From Auriscalpium vulgare (lineage: Eukaryota > Basidiomycota > Agaricomycetes > Russulales > Auriscalpiaceae): 64,000 nucleotides of DNA. The position numbers and the translations under genes were made by a program. The stretch is from assembly GCA_019915015.1 (NCBI GenBank), contig JAHBBC010000046.1, positions 1 through 64,000 of the forward strand, read 5' to 3'. Below the pieces are notes generated by a model, which saw nothing but the letters and a program-made list of their open reading frames with translations, did not search any database and was not told the DNA's origin. This document shows positions 1-9,850 of this stretch, piece by piece (position 1 is the stretch's first letter; the number at the start of each line of letters is the position of its first letter).

Positions 1-880
1 GTTGCAAAACTTGTCGCCTGGTAGACGCCCGGGCCGGAAGAGGCCGGAAGCTGTGTTGTCGCCCTTTGCCTCAGGGCCCTCCACCTTCTCCGCTTCCACT
101 TCTACAACGTCCGCCCAATGTCGCCACATCCAGCGAGCTGCTATCGCATGGGCATGGGGGAGAACAGTCGACCACGACGGCGCCGGCCGTCTTGCGCGTG
201 ATCATCGACCGGGGTGCCAGTGCTCTGAAGGTCCTTGAAGGTCCTCACCTACCATTCGACATCGCGCTCTTTCGAGCGCTGTGCTGGCCGGGATTCAGTT
301 TGTCGTAAGCCTACCCCATGTTCTAGGAAACGCGCAACCGTGACTCTACATATATATCTGTCAGCCAGGTGAAGGCGCGTTACGACTATCAGCCGTCGAA
401 ATAGCAGCGCCGGCGAGGAAGACTTCCATGACACGTCGCGGCAAGCAGTGCATTTGATGAAGCATTGGAGGGATGCAACGGCGTGAAGGTGTGCGATATG
501 CTTCTCGTGTAATGCGGGCGATGTTGTACTAATGCGCCACCTGTAGTACGATTTTCACGTCCCGTTCAACGAGCCAGTAGCAATTTCGGGTTCTTCATTG
601 TATGAGCTCGCAATCTCCTTTGACTATCTCGGTCGTCCTTGGTCGCCAAGGCTCGCTATGAACGTAAGCGCACGTCAACAAGCCTTTCTCTCCGACAATA
701 GAAGGGCATCGCTTTTGCTCAGATTCACCCTTTGTCTGCTCCCTTTCAGCGCGCCGCTGTTACCCACTGACTATTCTTGTCATTGGAGGTCTCTGTCGCA
801 GTCCCACATGTCAGGCATTTGATATCTTCACATGCGCCCGCCTTTGATCTCATCGACTATTCTAACAGGGACGAGATGGC
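1..880. other. No supported gene
   Basis: Only short overlapping ORFs are present. None has a recognisable domain, a convincing exon chain or a homologous copy elsewhere in the window, so no gene is called here. Confidence 0.5.
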
Positions 881-1050
881 GACATCAGATCGACCATACA
901 AGGATCCTAGCACGGATCATCACGAATTTCGCGTTCCCCTCTAACGCTACTCTGCAAGCTTGAACCGCTCGGACGTACATTGCGTCGACTCGTTGACGGC
1001 TCGCTCTGATCACGTCTTGTCGACGAATCCGGCATTCGAAACGCATACAT
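881..1050. repeat. Partial third copy of the peptide-gene upstream repeat (R1)
   Basis: This stretch resembles the distal part of the region upstream of the two minus-strand secreted-peptide genes (compare about 1835-1905 and 5575-5670), including the shared string acgtacgttgcgtcgactcg with one change. It is a fragment with no peptide gene attached, which suggests copying and loss of the gene part. Confidence 0.6.
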
Positions 1051-1182
1051 GAAGTCCTCCTTAACACTTAGCCAGCACCCAAGCAAGAGCCTTGTTCCAT
1101 CATACGGCTGCATGCTTGCCGTGAGCTTCTCCTCGCAATCTCCAAACAGCGACCCACCTCGAGGCTCGTTGGCGCGCGAAGC

Positions 1183-1404
1183 TCATTTCTGCGCGTGGCT
1201 GCAGGGCGCCCGCTTAAACCATTCGCACTGGCGAATATTCAGTTCTGCATACCGTCCACCGGTCAGCCTCGTTATCCTGGTAGAAGAAAATCATTATGCG
1301 GGAAACCAACCGATCGCGCGCTCATCGACGGGCGTAGGGAGGGCCTGAACAAATGACACCAGGAGAGCGAGGGTAGCGAGCGCGGTGAAGCAGAGGAACC
1401 GCAT
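1183..1404 (-). CDS. Short secreted peptide precursor (SP2a), predicted two exons
   Basis: An ATG at 1404 opens a signal-peptide-like leader (MRFLCFTALATLALLV), then a segment containing LPTPVDER. Read without splicing it stops after 36 residues (TAA at 1294-1296). A plausible 66-nt intron (1245-1310; donor GTTGGT, CTGAC about 17 nt before a GCAG acceptor) would join it to a second exon ending in TGA at 1183-1185. The spliced product would have 51 residues, two cysteines and a dibasic FKR site before the last eight residues. SP2b at 5164 has the same leader and a duplicated upstream region with a TATAAG box. The leader also resembles that of the repeat-peptide gene at 27.8-28.6 kb. Function is unknown; secretion is inferred from the hydrophobic start. 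The exon 2 model is the weaker part. Confidence 0.5.
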
Positions 1405-1945
1405 TCTGAATATCCTGGCTAATAGGAGCGGGTACGCATGTCTCTTATACTCAGTACAGAAGTTCTTTACCTATTATCGTCGCCCACGCTTGACAGAGCC
1501 CTGCACCTTCCATCCCAGAGGACACCGATCTGCCTCCACGGTGCGAACGCGCCTGCCCACGCCCGTCAAGTCGCTCGAGCGTTGATCCTGATACAACTTT
1601 AGCGGGTGATACCCCATATGTGAGCATACTTAGTCTGCGTCTCCGCGCGGCCATCGCAAAGCTCTGACGCCTCTGCTCGCCCATCAAGCCATTTAACTCT
1701 TGGTAGCCGTCCGGGCGGTGTAGAGCGCAACACGAATACCCAGATGCCCCCGCTCCATTGGGCACATGGTCTGCCATCTACTCCGTCCATGATCACTCCC
1801 ACGATGGGATCATGACGAAGCCCGCGGTCAACTCCAACGCCTCTCTGCAAGCTCAAACCGCTCGCACGTACGTTGCGTCGACTCACTCTCATCCCGTCTT
1901 GTTCACGAATCCAGGTCGCCCTTCTGCGCTGGCCAGGTCCATCTT
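1405..1945. repeat. R1 repeat: duplicated upstream region of peptide gene SP2a
   Basis: About 540 bp here match 5165-5700 closely, with long identical runs around 1490-1600 versus 5255-5350. The repeat lies directly upstream of each SP2 start codon and contains TATAAG in the minus orientation (the plus-strand cttata near 1443 and 5204). It therefore probably holds the duplicated promoter. The spurious ORFs inside it are not conserved in frame. Confidence 0.75.
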
Positions 1946-2544
1946 CTGATGAGCGCGCGTAAAGTTGAACGCATCTTTCGCGCAGTCTATGGACGCATCA
2001 ACTGCTCACTCTTGCCGACATTGTTCACGCAGAGCTCGAAAATTGACTGCTGCGGCTGGCGTGCGGCTGGTTGCGTCCAGCTTGCACCGTGCACCGGGAC
2101 CTGTCGGCGCTCGCAGCGCTTGCGCTCCCTGGATAATCGAACATGGAACGTATCCCGGTGAGGAGACTGATGACATACTTTGCGTGTATATATGCACCCA
2201 AAGACATGTGCCCCGATGCATCTACTTCTTCTATGTGCCCGCGAGAGTCTACCTCAAAGGCTATAGTAAGTACTGAAGGACGTGAAGGCCCATCCCTGTG
2301 TAATTGCAAGACGACGGTAGGCAGTATCGCAACACATGCGTTTCAGGTTTTAAGGTGCATTTTCATATGCCTGACATCTACTCTCGGGACTTATCCGCCA
2401 GCCAGGCCAGAAAATACTAATACGAACATCGCGGCTGCGCATGCACACTAAATTGCAGTCGAATTTTGTATAGTAGCGATACTAGCTTGCGGTTGGAGAG
2501 AGTCGTACTGTCAGCGAGACCAAAAATATATATATAATGTAATG
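1946..2544. other. Intergenic, no supported gene
   Basis: Several overlapping short ORFs occur on both strands without domain, splice-chain or paralogue support. The right part is the 3' flank of F-box gene A. Confidence 0.5.
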
Positions 2545-4581
2545 TCACACTTTCTTCCTCGCAGTTTGTCCTATCTGTCGCTCTGTATGGACCTTCAAGA
2601 TTACCTCTGAGACGGGATGCCCACTTCGTGCACGGTCTGCGCACCATTCCGAAAACTCCTCCACGCCATGGATGCCCTTTCTGATGCGTGACAAAGCAAG
2701 TGAAGATAGGTGCGGCAGCACTACGGTGGCGGCCCCGTCACCTCCGTCTTCGGCCATGGGTAATGCTTGATCCATGAGCAGCCTCAAGAAAGTCTCCCCT
2801 GTAATCCCCCATGCGCACACGCGCCGCAGCCGGGGAGACTGAACGATGAGCGAATTCCACCCGTGGGATTTGAGTTCCGCAGTCAGAGCGACCTGGGCGA
2901 GTGCCGAGCCCCAGAAGAGGGTGCACGCGGCCGCGGCAATGGCGGGTTGACGTCCAAGGCCGAGGCCATGCCTGTAGTTTATGTCCAGAAGCACGTCGGG
3001 CTCCGGTTTCCTCGCGCGGCTGCATGTGTGGAGATTGCCCGGATATTCCATCCACGCTTCCACGAGCATCCTGTCTGGGTCACCCGGCGGGGACCGCCTG
3101 GACTGAATCCGAGCAGCGACGGGCTCAAAGCGTTCTGCCCTCGCCGATATCCGAGAGCCCATCCACTCCCTCAGCGCCTTGAAAAATCCCTTGAGCTCTT
3201 TATCCGGCGCGATGTCACAGGCCATATTCAGCCGGATAAGTGCGCGCGCTGGCACGGCAAGATTTGCCAGTAGGTACGTACACTCCCAAGGTGAGGCCCG
3301 GAGAGTAAGTTGCATGAGGCGCTGGAGGATGACCATTCGTCCTCTTAGCCTTGACGCCGCCCATTTGGAGTGGATGTCATACGAGCAGGATGCAATGCAC
3401 AGCCTTGCGAGATTTGGCAAGCCCTCCAGCATGTCGAGGACGGTAGCGAGGGGTGTAAGTATGTCATTGTCAAGTACCACCTCGAGCGACTCGATGCCGT
3501 GCAGGGAAGGACGAGCCCAATCCAGTGTCCTATAGAATTGGTGAGAGAGGAGATCGCGGAGGCGCGGAGCGTGCAGAGTAAAAGCATTGCGAGACCGCAG
3601 AGATAGGCTGATGTATTGTGTGAAGATTTGTTTGAGGTGCAGGCTCTCTAACAGCGGCATGTCTGACGGAAGGTCATCGAGGAGAGCGTGGAGCGCCCGT
3701 TCGTGCCCATCGAGATGCAGTGCTCGTACACGTGGGCTGTTGTCGACAATGAGGTCCAGAGCACTTTCCTGCGGTATCATGTAGCTGGTTTCTTCTTCAT
3801 CTTCGTCCATGACTCGGATGAAGGTGAGCGGAGCATTCTGTGCGCGACGGACCATCTCGTGCGCGCCGTGTTCGCCGAAGGAGAGGTCGATGACGGCCCA
3901 GAGGAGGGCAGAGTTGATGGCGAGCGTGCGCCAAGCCCGGCAAACATGCGTCACCGCAATCAGCGGACGTGCGCAGTACTGTTCGCGAAGTTGGTCATCC
4001 ATGTAGCGGCTCGCAGCGTACTCGTACTTGTCGTCCTTGTCCTTGTCTTTATCCGCTGTGGGGTTGCCTGCTCCATTATCTGCATTTTTTTTTGAATAGA
4101 TTGTTAACGCACCGTCGATTTTGTTTCCTGTGTCCGGTGTCAGATGGTCGCCCTCGTCCGGTGTGGATGTTACATCGTCGGCGCTGGTTTCGGCGGTGAT
4201 ATCCTCTCCTTCGTCGTAGTCTGCGGTATAGTCCTCTCGCCAGTCTTCCACCTCGGGAGTGTCGGCAGGCGTACACAGCGCAAATATGCGGGTAAGGAGT
4301 TCGGGTGGAAGGCGAGAAATGGGTGCGCGGGTGTTGCGGAGGGTGCGAAGCTGACGGGCAATACTAAGGATCGCACGCTCTTCCTCGTCGAATGTGCTCA
4401 GTGAGACCTCTAGGATGGACAAGGAGTTTATGGCTAGGATACGAGCGAAGAGGGCAGAGTTCCAGTAGGACGTGGCGAGTCTGGGCAGATTGGTCAATGC
4501 ATGCCAAGTACTGAACAGAAGGAACTCGACATACGACGGAGTGCCAGTGGACTCGCCCTTGCGAGCCGCGTTCGAAGACAT
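2545..4581 (-). CDS. F-box protein A with split F-box and leucine-rich-like C-terminal region
   Basis: Single 678-residue ORF from a true ATG. F-box proteins link substrates to SCF ubiquitin ligases through Skp1. The first half of the F-box (SRLPPELLTRIFALC) is near residue 90-105 and the second half (VTHVCRAWRTLAINSALLW) near 210-230. Between them lies an acidic Asp/Glu/Thr-rich insert of about 105 residues, which is unusual because the motif is normally contiguous. The rest has repeated hydrophobic leucine-rich stretches like those of fungal F-box/LRR proteins. Two paralogues, B (7-9 kb) and C (22.9-24.9 kb), share this layout but are broken in frame. A 33-nt stretch inside the insert starts GTGCGT and ends TGCAG; the same place is 32 nt in B and C, so a tiny intron or an indel hotspot is possible. 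Confidence 0.85.
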   Translation of the reverse strand: MSSNAARKGESTGTPSYVEFLLFSTWHALTNLPRLATSYWNSALFARILAINSLSILEVSLSTFDEEERAILSIARQLRTLRNTRAPISRLPPELLTRIFALCTPADTPEVEDWREDYTADYDEGEDITAETSADDVTSTPDEGDHLTPDTGNKIDGALTIYSKKNADNGAGNPTADKDKDKDDKYEYAASRYMDDQLREQYCARPLIAVTHVCRAWRTLAINSALLWAVIDLSFGEHGAHEMVRRAQNAPLTFIRVMDEDEEETSYMIPQESALDLIVDNSPRVRALHLDGHERALHALLDDLPSDMPLLESLHLKQIFTQYISLSLRSRNAFTLHAPRLRDLLSHQFYRTLDWARPSLHGIESLEVVLDNDILTPLATVLDMLEGLPNLARLCIASCSYDIHSKWAASRLRGRMVILQRLMQLTLRASPWECTYLLANLAVPARALIRLNMACDIAPDKELKGFFKALREWMGSRISARAERFEPVAARIQSRRSPPGDPDRMLVEAWMEYPGNLHTCSRARKPEPDVLLDINYRHGLGLGRQPAIAAAACTLFWGSALAQVALTAELKSHGWNSLIVQSPRLRRVCAWGITGETFLRLLMDQALPMAEDGGDGAATVVLPHLSSLALSRIRKGIHGVEEFSEWCADRARSGHPVSEVILKVHTERQIGQTARKKV

Positions 4582-4825
4582 GGCTTGCAGGGTGTTCAGA
4601 AACCTTGTTCGGTATTTGCAGTTTCTCTAAGGATAACCATGCGCACTGGATCTTCTGACGAATGAAAAGGTCAGGCTCGGGCAGGAAGTTACGTCGAGGC
4701 AAGCAGAGAGGAAGCGTGAGAATTCAGGCTTCAACCGAACCCCGTCTTCAACTTGACTCTGCACCAGCTCTGCACCTTCCCGCATGCAGAATGCTCGCTT
4801 TCTTTCCCTTTTGAGCCACACGGAT

Positions 4826-5060
4826 GAAGAATGTGGACGGCCTCAGCAGGCCTTCTCGCTGCAGTGTACCCGAGTACTTTGAGAACGGCCAAGGACCCAC
4901 GGTGAAAAGACGGGGCGCAAAGTAAGGGGATCCAATATAGGTGCGTCCCTTTTTTCCATCCTGGTCAGTCGTCTCTCATGCACGCTCCCAGCACCACCGC
5001 ATCTGTTCCTTAGACTTCCTAGAAATTTCAGCCGGATCTTATGCACTGCCGACCAAGACG
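4826..5060. repeat. R2 repeat, copy 1
   Basis: About 235 bp resemble 18640-18880 and 25170-25420. Copies 1 and 3 lie upstream of F-box genes A and C respectively, so the block was copied with them. In this copy the minus frame is open (4843-5046) and could be a second exon of peptide gene SP2b; the other two copies have stops in that frame. A role as a 5' regulatory region is an alternative. Confidence 0.65.
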
Positions 5061-5164
5061 CTTAACCCACCCATCGCGCGCTCATCGACGTGCGCAGGGA
5101 GGGCGTGAACAGATGCCACGAGGACAGCGAGGGTACCGAGTGCGGTGAAGGATGGGAGCTGCAT
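5039..5164 (-). CDS. Short secreted peptide precursor (SP2b)
   Basis: The ATG at 5164 opens a 41-residue ORF with a signal-peptide-like start (MQLPSFTALGTLAVLV) followed by HALPAHVDERAMGG. It is the paralogue of SP2a, matching in leader, in the LPxxVDER segment and in the upstream R1 repeat with its TATAAG box. A possible intron begins GTGGGT just after the ERAMG codons and could end at CTAG 52 nt later, extending the product into the minus-strand frame of repeat R2; this is uncertain. It lies upstream of F-box gene A on the same strand. No CaaX end is present, so it is not a standard basidiomycete mating pheromone. Function is unknown. Confidence 0.5.
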   Translation of the reverse strand: MQLPSFTALGTLAVLVASVHALPAHVDERAMGGLSVLVGSA

Positions 5165-5700
5165 TCTGTATATGCTGGCTAATAGGAGCGGATACGCATG
5201 CCTCTTATACTCAGTACAGTTGTTCTTCACCTCTTATGGTCGCCCACGGTTGACAGAGCCCTGCACCTTCCATCCCAGAGGACACCGATCTGCCTCCACG
5301 GTGCGAACGCGCCTGCCCACGCCCGTCAAGCCGCTGGAGCGTTGATCCTGATACAACTTTTGCGGGTGATGCCTCTTAGGTGAGCATACTTAGTCGGCAT
5401 CTCTCGCGGCCATCGCAAAGCTCTGATGCCTCTCCAGCCATATGCCTCTTGGTAACCGTACGGGCTGCGTAGAGCGCAACACGAATACCCGGATGCCCCC
5501 GCTCCATTGGGCACATGGTCTGCCATCTACTCCGTCCATGATCACTCCCCCGATGGGATCATCACGAAGCCCGCGATCCACTCCAACGCCTTTCTCTGCA
5601 AGCTCAGACCGCTCGCACGTACGTTGCGTCGACTCGCTCTCATCACGTCTTGTTTACGAATCCGGCATCAGCAGGTCGCCCTTCTGGGGGCTTGCCAGGT
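5165..5700. repeat. R1 repeat: duplicated upstream region of peptide gene SP2b
   Basis: Second full copy of the block at 1405-1945. Its right end runs directly into the decayed secreted-peptide gene at 5734, replacing that gene's own start. A recombination junction therefore lies at about 5700-5734. Confidence 0.75.
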
Positions 5701-5733
5701 CCCTATCCAGATGGGCGCGCGTAATGTATCGCC

Positions 5734-6098
5734 CTTGTTTTCACCGGAGCGTTCGTCGCCCCGGTACATTCGCATGTGTCGATCCCCCCCATAACTGGTA
5801 AGTTGATGGCCTCTCCTTTCCAGGTTGACAAGGCTGATTTGCGCTACCTGCAGCCGCGGCCCTGCAGACTGCAGCGAGCGCTCCTGGTGGCTCTCCCGAC
5901 TCTTCTAAGTGAGCGTGCCTCGCGCCACAGAGGTCAGCTCCGGTCCGACATTACCACTCTCGTGTCCCCACTAATCGACCGTGATGGGCTTTCTTCCAGC
6001 CGAAGGAACTTGAGCGGGATGCGGTGGTATTGTCAGTGGCGTTGAGATGCAGTCGGGTTCACGACGTGTTAACTTGTATAACAACTTCGTTCAATAAA
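5734..6098 (+). pseudogene. 5'-truncated secreted-peptide gene (SP1c), relative of the repeat-peptide precursor
   Basis: This copy matches the intact gene at 31900-32096. It keeps the leader part FVAPVHSHV, the intron (GTAAGT to CTACCTGCAG, 56 nt), an exon 2 ending in APGGSPDS plus two residues, and the downstream region through AATAAA at 6093-6098. The first codons, including the ATG, are missing and replaced by the R1 repeat. It ends close to and tail-to-tail with the deleted F-box gene at 6143-6714, the same arrangement as SP1b with F-box gene F at 30-32 kb. Presumably non-functional. Confidence 0.7.
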
Positions 6099-6142
6099 CG
6101 CCGCCGCGCTCAACTCTCTCTCTACATCCCCTAATTAGAAAA

Positions 6143-6714
6143 CTATCCGCCGACAGCTAATAACTCCCCCCGCATAGTCACCAATATGTCTGGCAGCTCC
6201 TCACGCAGGGCCTGCAAGAACGCCTCGTCCACGTTGCACTCCAATAGATCGAGTTCCTTCAGCGGGTATCCAACGGGCGGCTGCTCTGCGAGACTGCGCA
6301 GCAGCACGGCCGCCACATGTACCATTCCGTCATCCGGCGACCCCGCCTTGATGTCCACACCTGAGATAACGAGCGCAGAGAGCGCGGGGAGAAAGCCCGC
6401 GGGGCCATCATGATCGAGTGCAGCGCAGAATGGCGCGGCCGCAGCGCCGGCGACCGCCGTGGTAGCCCAGAAGGTGCGGTCTTGGATGGCGATATGACGC
6501 CAGCGCTAGCAGACGTGTGTGATTTTCACCCATCCTAATTTTCTCTTGAGTTTGCACACAACTCGAGGATATTGACGAGGTGGGTCGATAGAAGAGAGAA
6601 TGGTGAATATGTGCGAGACTCAGCGAGAGAATTTCACGCGGGAGGTGGACGATGGGATTTTGGATATTGCGTTGCAGCATCGTAAGCCGCATGGGGGAGG
6701 TCTGCGCCGCACAT
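6143..6714 (-). pseudogene. F-box gene G with a large internal deletion
   Basis: The N-terminal region (from ATG at 6714) matches F-box gene F at 30077, and the C-terminal frame at 6143-6413 matches F's C terminus (for example KELDLLECNVDEAFLQAL). The middle, about 1 kb in F, is absent: sequence equivalent to about 30350 of F joins directly to the equivalent of about 31340. The N-terminal part is also out of frame. Its final exon is useful because it retains CAG where gene F has a TAG stop. Confidence 0.8.
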
Positions 6715-6822
6715 AGGAGATTGTGATATGGCTGGACGTGTGCTGTTGTCTGCGAAAGACTCGGAGGGAGTATATTTCCACTGAAACACACGCCGCCGCC
6801 ACGCGGCGCTGCTGGCACCTGG

Positions 6823-6835
6823 TTTAGGGTTAGGG
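6823..6835. promoter_or_regulatory. Telomere-like box upstream of F-box pseudogene G
   Basis: The string tttagggttaggg lies about 110 bp upstream of the former start codon. Equivalent boxes precede F-box genes D, E, F and H, so it appears to be part of the ancestral promoter. TTAGGG-binding factors of the Tbf1/Teb1 class act at such sites in other fungi; their action here is inference. Confidence 0.5.
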
Positions 6836-6956
6836 CAATCGACCGCGCCGCGCGACTGCAAAGTTGCAAACTTCAAAGTTAGACCGCGCTGCTCTTCTCA
6901 CCTATAGCTGATCACTTTGGCCGAACATCTAGTGCGCGCGGTTATCCTTTCGATAA

Positions 6957-9055
6957 ATGGCTATCACTGATTTCTTTTTTCGCCCTTCTAAAAGGTATGT
7001 CTTCGAGCGCGGCTCGCAAAGACAAGCGGGCCACTTCTCCCAAGAATCCGTCGTATGTCACAAAGGTCCTTCTGTTCCTTGGCATGTATTCACCAATCCA
7101 CCCAGGCTGGCCACATCCTACTGGGACTCTGCCCTCGCCGCTCGTGTACCGGCCATAATCCCCTCATCTATCCCAGAAGTTCCGCTGAGCACATTCGACG
7201 AGGAAGAGCGCGCGATCATCCGTGTTGTCCGTCAGCTCCGCACCCTCCGAAACAACCGCGCACCCATTTCTCGCCTTCCACCTGAGCTCCTCACCCACAT
7301 ATTCGCGCTGTGTGCGCCTGCCGGCACTCCCGAAGTGAAAGATGGGCTAGTACGGGATTATTCCACGGACTACGAAGGAGGGGATGTCACTGCCGAAACC
7401 AGCGCCGAAGTAGCAAACTCCACACCGGACAAGGGCAATAATTGGACACCAGACACAAGACATATAATCGATGGTGCGTAAATGATCTATACAAAGGACA
7501 TGCAGATGATGGAGCAGGGAACCTCACAGCGGGCACGGACTTGGACTTGGACGACAAATACGAGTGTGCCGCGAGCCGCTACATCATGGATTACAAACTT
7601 CGCGAACAGTACTGCGCACGTCCGCTGATTGCGGTCACGCATGTTTGCCGGGCTTGGCGCACGCTTGCCATCAACTCTGCCTTCCTCTGGGCCGTCATTG
7701 ACCTCTCCTTCGGCCAACAAGGCGCGCACGAGATGGTCCGTCGCTCAAAGAATGCGCCACTTTCCTTCATCCGAGTCATGGAAGACGGCGAAGAAGAATC
7801 GGACTGCATGATACCGCAGAAAAATGCTCTGCGCCTCATTATCGACAACAGCCCACGTGTGCGAGCACTTCATCTGGAAGGGCACGAACAGGCACTCAAC
7901 GCTCTCCTCGACGGCCTTCCGTCGGACATGCCGCTGTTGGAGAGCCTGAACCTCAAAGAAGTCGTCACCGAATACGACGAAGAATCCGATATGCCGTTTG
8001 GAAATTTCTCTACTCTGCACGCTCCGCGCCTCCGCCATCTCGGCTCTCATGAATTCTACAGGACACTGGAGTGGGCTCGTCCATCCCTGCATGGCCTCGA
8101 GTCACTCCACGTGGCACTTGACGAGGAAATGGCTGTGCCTCTCGCTACCGTCCTCGACATGCTGGATGGCCTGCCAAATCTCGCGAGGCTATATATTGCA
8201 ACCTGCTCGTATGTCGCGCATTCCGAGTGGGCAGATTTAAGCCCGGGAAGCCGTAGGGCCGTCTTCCATCGCCTCAAGCAACTTACTCTCCGGGGCTCAC
8301 CTTCGGAGTGTACTTACCTACTGGCAACTCTCGCCGTGCCAGCGCGCACACTTGTCCGGCTGAATGCGGACTGTGTCAACGGGCCGGGTGAAGACTGCGC
8401 GGTATTTTTCGAGTCGCTAAGGCAGTGGATGGGCTCTCGGGAGGGGACAAGGGAACATCTCTTTGAGCCCGTCGCTGCGCGGATCCGGTCCCCGCCGGGT
8501 GAGCCGTCCAGGGTGCTCGTGGAAGCGTGGCCGGAATATCCTGGCGATCTCCACATTTGCAGGCGCAGCACCGGCCGCGCGGAAGCGGAAGAACCGGAGC
8601 CCGAGGTGCTTGTCGACATAACATGGAGGCGTGGTTTTGGGGGCGCTGGAGCTGAATCCACCATCGCCGCGGCGGCGTGCAAGCTCTTCCGGGGCACGGC
8701 ACTCGCCCAGGTTGCTGTGACTGTGGAACTCTATTTGGGAGGGTGGGATTCGCTTGCCGCTCGGTCCCCCCGGCTGCGGCGCGTGAGCGCGTGGGGGTCT
8801 ACAGGGCAGAGTCTCATGAACATGCTCGTGTATCAAGCCCTATCCACGACTGAATATCCAGGTGACGCACCGCGCGCCAACGTACTGCCGCATCTATCTT
8901 CGCTTATTTTGTTATGCATCAGAAAGAACAGCGAAGACGCGGAGTTGTTCTCAGGATGGTGCGCAGAGCGTGCACGAAGTGGGCATCCCGTACCGGAGGT
9001 AGTGTTAAAACTAGTTCGATACAGCCCAACGGATATGTACCAACAGTGGCAATGA
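6957..9055 (+). pseudogene. F-box protein B, paralogue of A, split over frames
   Basis: Close homologue of F-box A in the opposite orientation. The early frame matching A's N terminus starts at an ATG at 6993, shifts near 7080, runs to a stop at 7481, and continues in another frame from about 7442 to 9055. The F-box halves (SRLPPELLTHIFALC and VTHVCRAWRTLAINSAFLW) and the whole leucine-rich C-terminal region are preserved. The second shift falls on a stretch bounded by GTGCGT and TGCAG that is 32 nt here and 33 nt in A. Because C has the same breaks, either these are short introns or B and C descend from one frame-shifted ancestor. If the introns are real, the gene could be functional. Confidence 0.7.
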
Positions 9056-9245
9056 CATTTCTGGTGGGTCGTCTCGCCAACGCCAACATCACGATTCTCT
9101 CCATTCGCAAGCCACCACTACCAATCTGTAGAGGATCCGCCGCGATGTCCGCTCGAGCCACCCTGATCCAGATCCAAGCGTTGAATTGGCATTCTCTAGT
9201 TCCCCCGCACACCTAATGTAGATGTCGCGCTCGCCCAGAAAGTGA

Positions 9246-9850
9246 CTACGGGTGCTGCGTCCTAGGCGCAGCAACTTCCCTCGCGAGCTGCAGGTTGGCC
9301 GGTTTCACAAAGAACAAAGTATCAGTCAAACCAACGCGCCTCAAGCAGAGAGCAAAGACACGTACGTTAGCTATCCATCCAGCCCCACACGCTATGCTCC
9401 CGCACAAGCGTGCCCCACGTTCAATCTCACCGCCCGGTCTGGTATTGGAGAGCCCGGGGAAGCCGCCGTTTCGCGCTGCACGATCGGGTGGTTCGAATTC
9501 GGCCGAGCAGCCTACTGGTTGGCGGAGTCGGCAGTCAGACGTACGAGGACCAGGGAGGGCACGAGAGCGTAGGAGATGTGCATTGAGCTGCAGACGATAG
9601 TGCAGGGTCCCGGGTCGGATAAGAGTCTGGCAGCTTTCCCAGCTGCGTTGTCCTCCCCGCGCAAGAGTCTTCCGAGTTGCCCGCGTTGCCCGTTTTCGTG
9701 CCATCCCCAGGCGACGCGTCGTCCTCTTGAGCTCGGGCTCCCAGAGTCACCTTCTTGCAAAAGTAAGATTCTGGACAAGGTGCGAAGTTGGATGGTGGCG
9801 TACTTGAAGAACGATAACGATCCTATGCTCTCGGCTGTCCCGCAGTGCTA
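9246..9850 (-). repeat. R3 repeat, copy 1 (reverse orientation)
   Basis: In reverse orientation this block matches 17700-18290 and 25560-25960, including a recognisable ATGGCCATCCGCAACTGCTC-like segment (diverged here). All three copies keep similar sequence, but each favours a different reading frame and has indels against the others. A degenerate gene or a non-coding dispersed repeat are both possible. Confidence 0.65.

Noticed and set aside
5039..5164. Basidiomycete mating pheromone precursor (ER motif near the C terminus)
   Set aside because: No CaaX end, and it has a signal-peptide-like start, which those pheromones lack.
6823..6835. Interstitial telomere or chromosome end
   Set aside because: Only two TTAGGG-like units, repeated in position upstream of several F-box genes, so a promoter box is more likely.
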